A stretch of 64,000 bases of DNA. Source: Methylomonas koyamae (GTDB taxonomy: Bacteria > Pseudomonadota > Gammaproteobacteria > Methylococcales > Methylomonadaceae). A program made the translations under genes and the position numbers. The notes below the pieces were generated by a model. The model had not been told where the DNA came from, made no database searches, and worked only from the letters and a program-made list of their open reading frames with translations. The stretch is taken from assembly GCF_019669905.1 (NCBI RefSeq), contig NZ_AP019777.1, positions 2,046,001 to 2,110,000 of the forward strand, in the 5' to 3' direction. This document shows, one piece after another, positions 19,866 to 29,500 of this stretch; the stretch's first letter is position 1; every line of letters starts with the position of its first letter.

Positions 19866-22800
19866 ATGCAAGCGAATCAAGCCAACTCGGGCGCCATTGC
19901 CATCATCGGCCTTGCCGGCCGCTTTCCGGGAGCGAATTCGGTCAGCGAATTCTGGGACAATCTGGTCGCCGGCCGCGACGCGTTGCGGCATTACACTCAG
20001 GACGAAGTGCAGCAGGGGATCGCCGCCCACGACGTCGCCTCCATTCCCTACGTGCGCAAGCAAGTGGCGGGCGGCTCCTGGGTCGCCGCCGGTTATTACC
20101 TGGACGACGTCGACAAATTCGACGCCGGTTTCTTCGGCTATACCCCGGCCGAAGCCGAGCTGCTCGATCCGCAGCAGCGCTTGTTCCTGGAGTGCGCCTG
20201 GGCGGCGCTGGAAGATGCCGGTTATATCCCGGACGACTGTCCCGGCACGGTCGGCGTCTATGCCGGCACCGCGTTGTCGCGCTACTTCTTCAATAACATC
20301 TTTCCGAACCGGGACATCATGTTCGCCTCGTCCAAGGACTTGATCGCCGGCATCGGCAACGAACCGGATTACATCACCAACCGCACCGCCTACAAGCTGA
20401 ACCTGACCGGACCGTCGATCACGGTGCAAACCGCCTGTTCGACCTCGTTGGTCGCGATCCACCTGGCCTGCCGGGCCTTGCGCGCCGGCGAATGCGACTC
20501 GGCGCTGGCCGGCGGCGCGTTGGCGACCGTACCCGGCGGCCTGGGCTACCAATACCAGGAAGGCAGCATGGCGTCGCCGGACGGCCTGCTGCGTACCTTC
20601 GACGCCAACGCCGAAGGCACCGTGTTCAGCGAGGGCGGCGTCGGTATCGTCGTGTTGAAGCGGCTGGAAGACGCGGTGGCCGACCACGACCGGATTTACG
20701 CGGTGATCCGCGGTACCGCCGTCACCAACGACGGCGCCTTCAAGGCCGGTTACACCGCGCCCGGCATCGACGGCCAGATGCACGTGATCGAACGGGCCTT
20801 GGCCGACGCCGGCGTCGATCCCGAGCAAATCAGTTATGTCGAAGCCCACGGCACCTCGACCCCGCTGGGCGACCCGATCGAAATCACCGCACTGGCGCGG
20901 GCCTGGCGCAAGCATACCGAGCGCACCGGCTACTGCGCGCTGGGTTCGTTGAAAACCAACGTCGGCCACTTGGCGCCGGTGGCCGGCGTCGCCGCGGTGA
21001 TCAAGACCGCATTGGCGCTGTGGCACCGCACCATCCCGCCCAGCCTGCATTTCGCTACCCCCAATCCGCGCATCGATTTCGAAAACAGCCCGTTCTTCGT
21101 CAACGACACCCTGCGCGACTGGGACTGTGCCGGTACCCGTTACGCCGCGGTCAGTTCGTTCGGCATCGGCGGCACCAACGCCCACGCCATCATGGAACAG
21201 GCGCCGCCGCAGCCGGTTACCCAATCCGGCGACAAATTGCGCACCTTCGTGCTGTCGGCCAAGTCGGCCAAGGCCTTGAGCCGGGCCGCCGACAATCTGG
21301 ACAATTTTCTGCGGCGCGAACCCGGCGCCGACCTGGACGACGTAGCCTTTACGCTGCAAGAGGGTCGCAAAGCCTTCCCGGTCCGCGCCGCCGTCGCTGC
21401 CGACAATCTGGCCGCGTTGCAGCAAGGGCTGGCCGCGATTCGCGACAATCCGAGCAAGGCCAAGGCGTTGCCGGCCGACGCCAAGAAGGTATTTCTGTTT
21501 ACCGGCCAGGGCAGCCAGTATCTGGCGATGGGGCGCGGGCTGTACCAAAATCTGCCGGTGTTCCGCCAGGTATTCGACGATTGCTGCGACAAACTGCACG
21601 GCCACTTGGGGCTGGATTTGCGCGAGTTCGTATTGGCCGCCGACGCTAACGATGCGGCGCTGGCCGAGCGCCTGGGCCAGACCCGCCTGGCGCAGCCGAT
21701 GCTGTTCGCCTTCGAATACGCGCTGGCCAAACAAATGCAGGCGCTCGGCATCGAGCCGGACGCGATGATCGGCCATAGCCTGGGCGAATATGTCGCGGCT
21801 TGCCTGGCCGACGTGTTCGATTTGGATGCGGCCTTGGGCCTGGTGGCCTTGCGCGGGGCGTTGATGCAGGCCATGCCGTCCGGGGCGATGCTGTCGGTGT
21901 CGCTGGACGAAGCGGCCGCGTCGGCCTATGTCGGCGGCGAGGTCAGTCTGGCCGCCGTCAACAGCCCCAACGCCTGCGTATTGTCCGGCCCGCACGAAGC
22001 GATTGCCGCAGTGCGGGAAACGCTGGAAGCGGCCGGCGTCGGCTGCCGGCCGCTAATGACCTCGCATGCCTTCCATTCGGCGATGATGCAGCCGATGATC
22101 GCCGACTTTACCGCCGCGGTGCGCCGGGCGGCACCGAAAGCGCCAAGCCGGCCCTATGTGTCGAATCTGACCGGCGGCTGGATGGCCGCCGCCGACGCGG
22201 TCGATCCCGATTACTGGGCCAAACATTTGCTCGGTTGCGTCCGCTTCCGCCAGGGCATGGAGACCCTGTTGGCCGGCGGCTGCAGCTATTTCATCGAAAT
22301 CGGCCCCGGCAACGTGTTGAGCACCTTTGCCCGCCACGCGATCAATGCCGCCAAATCGGCGGCGGCGGTGGTGCAAACCGTGCGCCATCCCAAGGAGGCC
22401 AAAGCCGACGCGCTGGTGCTGCGCCAAGCGTTGGCCGATTTGTGGGCGGCCGGGCTGGAACTGGATTGGGAACGGGTGGATAGCGACAACCAAGGCCGGC
22501 GCATCTCGCTGCCGACCTATCCGTTTGCTCGCGAACGCCACTGGCTGGAACCGCCTAAAGCCGGCGACGCCGGCAGCGAAAACCCGGCGCAACGCCTGGC
22601 CGATCCGGCGCAGTGGTTTTATGCGCCGTCGTGGAAACGCCAGCCCGGCCGTTTGCCGGACTGCGGCGATTGGTCCGGCGAACGGGTGTTGATCCTGGCC
22701 GAGCGCAACGGCTTGAGCCGGGCTTTGGCGCAGCGCATCGAGGCCGCCGGCGGCAGCGCGTTAATCGTCGCGCCCGGCGCCGGCTTTGCCGACGATGCCG

Positions 22801-25800
22801 ATAAAGGCTTCAGTTTGGACATCGGCGCCGGTGCCGATTTCGAACGGCTGGCGGCCGCTTTGGATCAGGCTCAGCCGACCGCAATCGTGCATGCACTGTG
22901 CGCGACGCCGCGCTCAACCGCCGGCTTGGACAACGAAGACGATTGGCTGGAACGCAGTTTTCACAGTCTGGTGTTTCTGGCGCAGCAGTTCTCGGCCGAG
23001 GCCGGCGAACGCAATCTGCCGTTGTTGACGCTGTCCAGCGAAATCCACGACGTGCTGCCGGGCGAGCCGCTGAATCCGTTGAAGGCGGCGTTGCTGGGCG
23101 TGCATTTGTGCCTGGGCCACGAATACCGCAAATTCCGCAGCCGCAACCTGGATTTTTGCCCGGACGATCTGAACGATGCCGACGCCATCGCCGATTGCGC
23201 CTTGAGCGAATTGGCGCAATTGCGCCGGGAAACCAAACCGCTGTTGGCGCCGGCCGACCATTTCGTCGCCTGCCGCCACGGTTACCGCTGGGCCGCGCAT
23301 TGCGAACCGACCCGGATCGAAGCGGCGGCTCTGGATTTCAAGGCGGAAGGCGCCTATCTGGTCACCGGCGGCCTGGGCGGTTTGGGCCTGGCCGTGGCCG
23401 ACTACATGGCCGCCCGCGGCGCCAAACATATCGTGCTGCTCGGCCGCTCCGGCCTGCCGGCCAAAGCCGAATGGCCGCGTTGGCTGGCCGAACACGAGGC
23501 GCAGGACCGTACTGCCGAGCGCATCCGCAAACTGATGGCGATAGAAGCCCGCGGCGCCGAAGTCGAAATATGCCGGGGCGACGTGGTCGATGCCGAGCGG
23601 ATGGCCGAATTGGTCGCCGAGTTAGTGCAAAACTACGGTCGGATTGCCGGTGTGGTGCATTCTGCCGGCGTCGCCGGCGGCGGCCTGATGCAATTGAAAA
23701 CCCGCGCCGCGGCCGAAACCGTGTTGCGGCCCAAGGTGCGCGGCATTTTGGCTTTGGAGCGGGCCTTCCGCGCCGCCGACGCCGAGCCCGGTTTCGTCGT
23801 GTTGTTCTCGTCCTTGTTCGCCGTGATCGGCGGTATCGGCCAGGTCGATTATTCCGCCGCCAATAACGTGTTGGACGCCTACGCCCGCGCCGGTTTCGGC
23901 GCCGGCAAGGTGCTGTCGTTGAATTTCGGCGGCTGGCGCGAAACCGGCATGGCGGTCGACGCCGGCCTGTACGCCCGCCGCGAATTGCCGCCGCTACCGG
24001 CCGGCAAGACCTTGTCGCATCCGTATCTGCATTCCTGCCGGGAAAAATCGGCGCAACATGCCGCTTACACGGCATGGTTGCGCGAGCCCGACCACTGGGC
24101 GCTGATCGAACACCGGATCGAAGGCGTCGCGACGATGCCCGGTACCGGCCTGGTGGAAATGGTGCGGGCGGCGTTCCAGGATTACCGCGGCGCCGAGCAG
24201 TTGGCGATAGACAATCTGTATTTCTACCGGCCGTTGATGGTGCCGGCGGCGGACATGGCCGAAGTGCATTGCGACTTTAACGCGTTGCCCGGCGGCGGCT
24301 ACGGTTTCGAGGTCTATACCCGCGAAGCCGGAGTCAAGGCGCCGCTGTTGGCCGGCGACATTTACGCCGCCGAACTGGCGGTGGCCCGGATCGATCCGCA
24401 GGCATTGGCGGCCAGTTGCGACGGCGAACTGCTGGATTTCAGCGACGGCCGGCCGCAGGCGGTGCAGGACGATTCCGGCTTTTTGAGCCTGGGGCCGCGC
24501 TGGCAGGCGCTGCGCGAAATCCGCTGCGGCGGCGACCATTTGCTGGGCAAATTGCAGTTGCCGGAGGCCTTTGTTGGCGACCTGCAACAGTTCGTTTTGC
24601 ATCCCAGCCTGCTGGATATGGCCAGCGGCCCGATCACCGGCCATCTGTTGCGGCGGCTGGATTTGGACATCGACGGCGAATACCTGCCGTTCGGTTACGG
24701 CCGGCTGACGATAGCTGCGCCGCTGCCGGCCGAGTTTCTCAGCCACGTCTGTTTCCGCGGCCTGAGCGGCGACCGCGAATCGCTCGGTTTCGATATTGCC
24801 TTGTACGACATGTCGGGCCGGCGTCTGGCGCAAATCGACGAATTCACGTTGAAAAGAGTGCCGGCCGGCGCCTTTGCCGCGCCGCCGGCTGCGGCCGGCG
24901 ACAGCCACGCCGAAGACGACAGCCTGTCCACCGCCGAAGGCCTGGAGATTTTCCAACGCGCCTTGGCCAGCGCCGGATCGCCGCAATGGGTGATCAGCCC
25001 GCAGCCGCTGGATGCCTTGCTTAGCCGGATGCAGGCGCAACGCGCCGCCGAGGAAGCCGGCGTGCAGGGCGGCAAGCCCAAGCTGCAGCGCGAGGACGCC
25101 GATGTTGCCCCGCCGACCAATCCCACCGAAGAAATCCTGGTCGGCATCATGGAAGGGGTGTTGGGCATCGAGCCGGTCGGCATTCACGACAATTTCTTCG
25201 ACATGGGCGTCGATTCGGTGATGGGGATACAGGTCGTGTCGCAAGCCAAGCGTTTCGGCCTGACCGTCAAACCCAACCAATTGTTCGAACACCAGACCGT
25301 CGCCGCGTTGGCGGCGGCCATCGGCGATGCGGCGGATGCGCTAGCCGAACCGGCCTGGCTGACCTTCGGCCAGCGCGAATTGCTGGCGGCCGGTCCGGGC
25401 TGGGACAGCTTGCATGTGGAACTGGCCGATGCGCTGGCCAGCACCGATTTGGCCGCGGCATTGGCAGCCGTCGCGGCGGACTATCCGTTGGTCAAAGCCC
25501 GGATCGAGACTGCCGGCGATGCGCCGTATTGGGCGCAAGCGGCAGCCGTCGAAATCCTGGCGCCCAGCGCGGCGGCCGCAACCGAGAGCCGGGCGGCGTT
25601 CCGGGTACTGGCCGACGGTGGTGCGCTGGTGTTGCAAGCCCGGCCGGTGCTAGGTTTGGATGCCGGCGGGTTGGGCCGAATCGGCGCCGCGCTGAGCGCG
25701 CGTTTGTCCGGTGCGGCCGCTGCGGCGCCGGTGAAACCTTGGCGCCCGGCTGCCGCCGCCGATCTGGCCGCTGCGGCCGGCGAGCGCGGCGGCCCAGCCG

Positions 25801-26501
25801 ATGCGGCCGCCTTTGCCGCGCTGCTGGAGCAATCCTTAAGTCTGGCAGCGAGCGGGGTCTGTGCCGCCGCGGCCGATGTCCGCATCGACGCCGGCCAACT
25901 CCAGGGGCTGCAACGCTTGCGCGCCGCCTTGAATCTGGACGCCGAAGACCTGCTGCTGGCGGCCTTGGCGGCCAGCGTCGGCGAATGCTTCGGTTCGGCG
26001 CCGCTAGTCTTGCGTTACGTGCAAACCCGGATCGGCGACGACTCCGGCGCGGTGTTGCGCTACGGCGTTCCGCTCAGCCTGGCAGCAGACGCCGATGCGC
26101 TGGCGGCGATGACCCAGGCCAAGGCCGCACGCAAGGCCGAGCCCGACGCCGGTTTCGGTTTCGAGCGAGTAGCGGCCGAGCTGGCGCAACGGCCGGCGCT
26201 GCGCTTCACCTGGCTCGGAGACTACGGCTGCGGCCGGTTCGAGCCGGATGCCGCGCTCGCCGCCGGCGAGGCGTTTTCGGTCAGTGCCTGTCTGGCACCG
26301 GACGGCTTGTTGTTGCGGCTGGCCGCCGATGCCGAGCAGGCCGAGCAACTGCCGCGCTTGGCGGCGGCGCTGGAGCGGACCGTAATCGCCTATCTGGCGG
26401 CGGCCGCGCAGGCCCAGGGTCGGGGCTTTACCGCCGCCGACTTCGGCGACGCCGGTTTGTCCGAAGAAGACTTCGATACCTTGTTCCAAACCATCGAATA
26501 A
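19866..26501 (+). CDS. PKS module KS-AT-KR-DH-ACP with a decayed C-terminal epimerase-like domain
   Basis: A 2211-residue protein. KS with Cys191 (QTACSTS) and His328 (EAHGTST); AT with Ser638 (GHSLGEY) and HAFHS (His737), pointing to malonyl-CoA; KR about 1160-1345 (VTGGLGGLG, Tyr1329 in DYSAANN); DH about 1395-1640 after the KR (His1416 in HRIEGVATMP, Asp1584 in HPSLLDMASG); ACP Ser1784. The module should give an alpha,beta-unsaturated two-carbon unit on the thiazole. Residues about 1830-2211 resemble an NRPS epimerization/condensation fold (LLLAALAAS, GFGFERV, RFTWLGDYG, ending DAGLSEEDFDTLF). The catalytic HHxxxDG is replaced by unrelated residues (near 1921-1945), so this part is judged inactive. 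Same operon; the next gene starts 15 bases later. Confidence 0.92.
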   Translation: MQANQANSGAIAIIGLAGRFPGANSVSEFWDNLVAGRDALRHYTQDEVQQGIAAHDVASIPYVRKQVAGGSWVAAGYYLDDVDKFDAGFFGYTPAEAELLDPQQRLFLECAWAALEDAGYIPDDCPGTVGVYAGTALSRYFFNNIFPNRDIMFASSKDLIAGIGNEPDYITNRTAYKLNLTGPSITVQTACSTSLVAIHLACRALRAGECDSALAGGALATVPGGLGYQYQEGSMASPDGLLRTFDANAEGTVFSEGGVGIVVLKRLEDAVADHDRIYAVIRGTAVTNDGAFKAGYTAPGIDGQMHVIERALADAGVDPEQISYVEAHGTSTPLGDPIEITALARAWRKHTERTGYCALGSLKTNVGHLAPVAGVAAVIKTALALWHRTIPPSLHFATPNPRIDFENSPFFVNDTLRDWDCAGTRYAAVSSFGIGGTNAHAIMEQAPPQPVTQSGDKLRTFVLSAKSAKALSRAADNLDNFLRREPGADLDDVAFTLQEGRKAFPVRAAVAADNLAALQQGLAAIRDNPSKAKALPADAKKVFLFTGQGSQYLAMGRGLYQNLPVFRQVFDDCCDKLHGHLGLDLREFVLAADANDAALAERLGQTRLAQPMLFAFEYALAKQMQALGIEPDAMIGHSLGEYVAACLADVFDLDAALGLVALRGALMQAMPSGAMLSVSLDEAAASAYVGGEVSLAAVNSPNACVLSGPHEAIAAVRETLEAAGVGCRPLMTSHAFHSAMMQPMIADFTAAVRRAAPKAPSRPYVSNLTGGWMAAADAVDPDYWAKHLLGCVRFRQGMETLLAGGCSYFIEIGPGNVLSTFARHAINAAKSAAAVVQTVRHPKEAKADALVLRQALADLWAAGLELDWERVDSDNQGRRISLPTYPFARERHWLEPPKAGDAGSENPAQRLADPAQWFYAPSWKRQPGRLPDCGDWSGERVLILAERNGLSRALAQRIEAAGGSALIVAPGAGFADDADKGFSLDIGAGADFERLAAALDQAQPTAIVHALCATPRSTAGLDNEDDWLERSFHSLVFLAQQFSAEAGERNLPLLTLSSEIHDVLPGEPLNPLKAALLGVHLCLGHEYRKFRSRNLDFCPDDLNDADAIADCALSELAQLRRETKPLLAPADHFVACRHGYRWAAHCEPTRIEAAALDFKAEGAYLVTGGLGGLGLAVADYMAARGAKHIVLLGRSGLPAKAEWPRWLAEHEAQDRTAERIRKLMAIEARGAEVEICRGDVVDAERMAELVAELVQNYGRIAGVVHSAGVAGGGLMQLKTRAAAETVLRPKVRGILALERAFRAADAEPGFVVLFSSLFAVIGGIGQVDYSAANNVLDAYARAGFGAGKVLSLNFGGWRETGMAVDAGLYARRELPPLPAGKTLSHPYLHSCREKSAQHAAYTAWLREPDHWALIEHRIEGVATMPGTGLVEMVRAAFQDYRGAEQLAIDNLYFYRPLMVPAADMAEVHCDFNALPGGGYGFEVYTREAGVKAPLLAGDIYAAELAVARIDPQALAASCDGELLDFSDGRPQAVQDDSGFLSLGPRWQALREIRCGGDHLLGKLQLPEAFVGDLQQFVLHPSLLDMASGPITGHLLRRLDLDIDGEYLPFGYGRLTIAAPLPAEFLSHVCFRGLSGDRESLGFDIALYDMSGRRLAQIDEFTLKRVPAGAFAAPPAAAGDSHAEDDSLSTAEGLEIFQRALASAGSPQWVISPQPLDALLSRMQAQRAAEEAGVQGGKPKLQREDADVAPPTNPTEEILVGIMEGVLGIEPVGIHDNFFDMGVDSVMGIQVVSQAKRFGLTVKPNQLFEHQTVAALAAAIGDAADALAEPAWLTFGQRELLAAGPGWDSLHVELADALASTDLAAALAAVAADYPLVKARIETAGDAPYWAQAAAVEILAPSAAAATESRAAFRVLADGGALVLQARPVLGLDAGGLGRIGAALSARLSGAAAAAPVKPWRPAAAADLAAAAGERGGPADAAAFAALLEQSLSLAASGVCAAAADVRIDAGQLQGLQRLRAALNLDAEDLLLAALAASVGECFGSAPLVLRYVQTRIGDDSGAVLRYGVPLSLAADADALAAMTQAKAARKAEPDAGFGFERVAAELAQRPALRFTWLGDYGCGRFEPDAALAAGEAFSVSACLAPDGLLLRLAADAEQAEQLPRLAAALERTVIAYLAAAAQAQGRGFTAADFGDAGLSEEDFDTLFQTIE

Positions 26502-26516
26502 CGAGTTAACAGAACC

Positions 26517-29500
26517 ATGACCATCGATCGCGCCAACATCGCCGACATTTACAAGCTGACTCCGATCCAGGAAGGCATGCTGTTTCATTCCTTGAGCAGC
26601 CCCGAGTCGGGGGTGTACGTCGAACAGTTCAGCCAAACCGTGCCGTTCGGCGTCGACGCCGACCTGTGGCAGCAAGCCTGGAATCGGGTGATTGCCCACC
26701 ACGACATACTGCGCAGCGGATTTTTCTGGGAAGGCCTGGAAAAACCGGTGCAAGTGGTGCAACGCCAAGCCGAAATCCAGGTTAGGGAAGCGGATTGGTC
26801 GGATCTGGCCGAAGTGGAACGCGCGCAACGGCTGCAAGCCCTGCGCGCCGCCGACGCCAAACAGCCGTTCGATTTGGCCAAAGCGCCATTGCTGCGGCTG
26901 CAAGTGATTCGCACTGGTGCGGAACAGAGCGTGTTGCTGTGGACCTACCACCACATTCTGCTCGACGGTTGGTCCGCTTTTATCGTGCTGGACCAGGCCC
27001 TGCAAGCCTATATGGCCTTGGCGGACGGCCGCGAGCCGGCGCTGCCGGTCAGCGCGCCGTATAAAAATTACCTGCGCTGGCTGGGGCAACAGGACCGGGC
27101 AGCGGCGGAAACCTTCTGGCGTTCCTATCTGGCCGGCTTTGCCGCGCCGACGCCGCTCGGTCTGGTCGAGGGCAATCCCGGCGCCGAGCCTGACTGCGAC
27201 TACGCCGTGGTTCGCCGGGCGCTGGGCCAGGCGCGGGCGGAGCGCCTGCGCGAATTCGCCCGCGCCGCGCGCTTGACGCCGAATAGCGTGATTCAAGGCG
27301 CCTACGGCTACTTGCTGGCCTTGTACAGTGGCGAAGACGACGTCGTGTTCGGCTGCACCGTATCCGGCCGGCCGCCGGAACTGGAACACTCGCAGAATAT
27401 GGTCGGCCTGTTCATCAACACGCTGCCGTTACGGCTGCGCATCCGCCCCGGCCAGCCGGTGGCGGCCTGGTTGCGCGAGCTGCAGGACGGTTTGCTGGCC
27501 TTGCGCAATTACGAACACAGCCCGTTGGTCGAGATCCAGGCCTGGAGCCCGATTGGAGCGGGGTTGCCCTTGTTCGATTCGATGCTGGCCGTGGAATCGT
27601 TTCCGCAGTCCAGTCAGGTACAGTTGCCGGACGTGACCGTGGCGCAGAAAACCAACTATGCCTTGACGCTGGTGGTCGAACCGGTGGGAGAGATGAACGT
27701 ACGCGCCATGTTCGATCCGCGCCGCTATGCGCCGGCCGTGGTCGAGCGTTTGCTCGACCATTGGCAAACCGTGTTGGACGAAATGATGCTGGACGGCGAG
27801 CGGCCGTTGGCCACGCTCAGTGCGATGAGTGCAGCCGAGCGCCTGCGCCAAGCGGCCTGGAATGCCACCGCCGCCGATTTTCCGCGCGAACGGGATTTGG
27901 CCGTGCTGTTCGCCGAACGGGCGGCGCAGCACCCCGAGCGCACCGCGCTGGTGGTCGGTGCCGAGCGCTTGAATTATGCCGAATTGGATCGGCGCGCCAA
28001 TTGTCTGGCCCATTTTCTGCTGGCGCGCGGCGCCGTAGCCGGCGGCCAAATCGCGCTGTTGCTGGAGCCGTCCGTCGAACTGATTATTGCGATACTGGCC
28101 GTGGTCAAAACCGGCAACGCTTACGCGCCGCTGGATCCGAAGGCGCCCGATACCCGTCTGGCCGGCATGTTGCAAGACCTGCGCTTCGGTTTGCTGTTGA
28201 GCCACCGCGGCCGCGGCGACGGGTTGGCGGCGGACGGCTTGCAGATTATCGATCTGGACCGCAGCGGCGCCGACTGGGCCGGACAAGCGGACACCGCGCC
28301 GGCCGTGGCTATCGACACCCGCCGCCTGTTTTACGTGATCCATACCTCCGGTTCCACCGGCAAGCCCAAAGCCGCCGGCGTCTACCACGACAGTTTCATC
28401 AACTTTATCTTGTGGTGGAACCGCGAATTCGGTTTCGGCAATGCCGACAAATGCCTGTTGATTAACAAAATTACCTTCGATTTGGCGCAGAAAAACGTCT
28501 GGGGCGCGTTGCTGACCGGCGGCGAATTGCATCTTGCCGTCGGCGACCATTTCGATCCGGAATACGTCCGGCAAACCGTGGCCGGGCAGGGCATCACCTG
28601 GATCAATTGCACGCCGAGCATGGCTTACGCACTGGTCGAAGGCGACGATATCGACTACCGCGACTTGGCGTCGCTGCGTTATCTGCTGCTGGGCGGCGAG
28701 CCGGTCAATAAAGCCAGGCTGGCGCCGTGGCTGTTGTCGGAGCATAGCCGCTGCGAATTGGTCAACACCTACGGCCCGACCGAATGCACCGATTTGTGCA
28801 CCACCCACCGTTTCAGCCGCGAGGAGTTAGAGCAGCCGCAGTGGCCGGTCACGGTCGGCAAAAACCTGCCCAACGTGCGCATGCTGGTATTGGACCGCTT
28901 CAACAATCCGTTGCCGGCCGGCATCGCCGGCGAGGTCATGATAGGCGGCGCCTCGCTCGGCGTCGGCTATCTGAACAATCCGGGCCTGACCGCCTGCCAG
29001 TTCATTCCGCATCCGCAGCCGGAAATCGCCGGCGAACGCTTATACCGTACCGGCGACTTGGGCTATTTCCGCGAGGACGGCAGCATCGTCGTCAAGGGCC
29101 GGGTGGATTTTCAAGTCAAGCTGCGCGGCTACCGGATCGAGCTGGAGGAAATCGATACGGTACTGCGCGGCCACGCCGACGTGCAGGATGCCGTGACTGT
29201 GGTCGGCGGCGGCGAGCGGCAACAATTGGTGAGTTACTTGGTGCCGGCGGCGGGCGCGGCGGAAGCGGCCGAATTTCGCGCCGGCCTGCGCGAATATCTG
29301 GCGCAACGGCTGCCGGATTACATGGTGCCCAGCGTCTTCGTGCCGCTGGCGGCGATTCCGTTGAACGCCAACGGCAAGGCCGACCGCTCGGCGCTGCCGG
29401 CGCCGGACGAGGCCGATGCGGTGCAGTCCGGGCCGATGCAGGCCCCGGCCGACGCGGTGGAGGAGGCCTTGCTCGGCATCTGGCAAAAAGTGCTGGGCCG

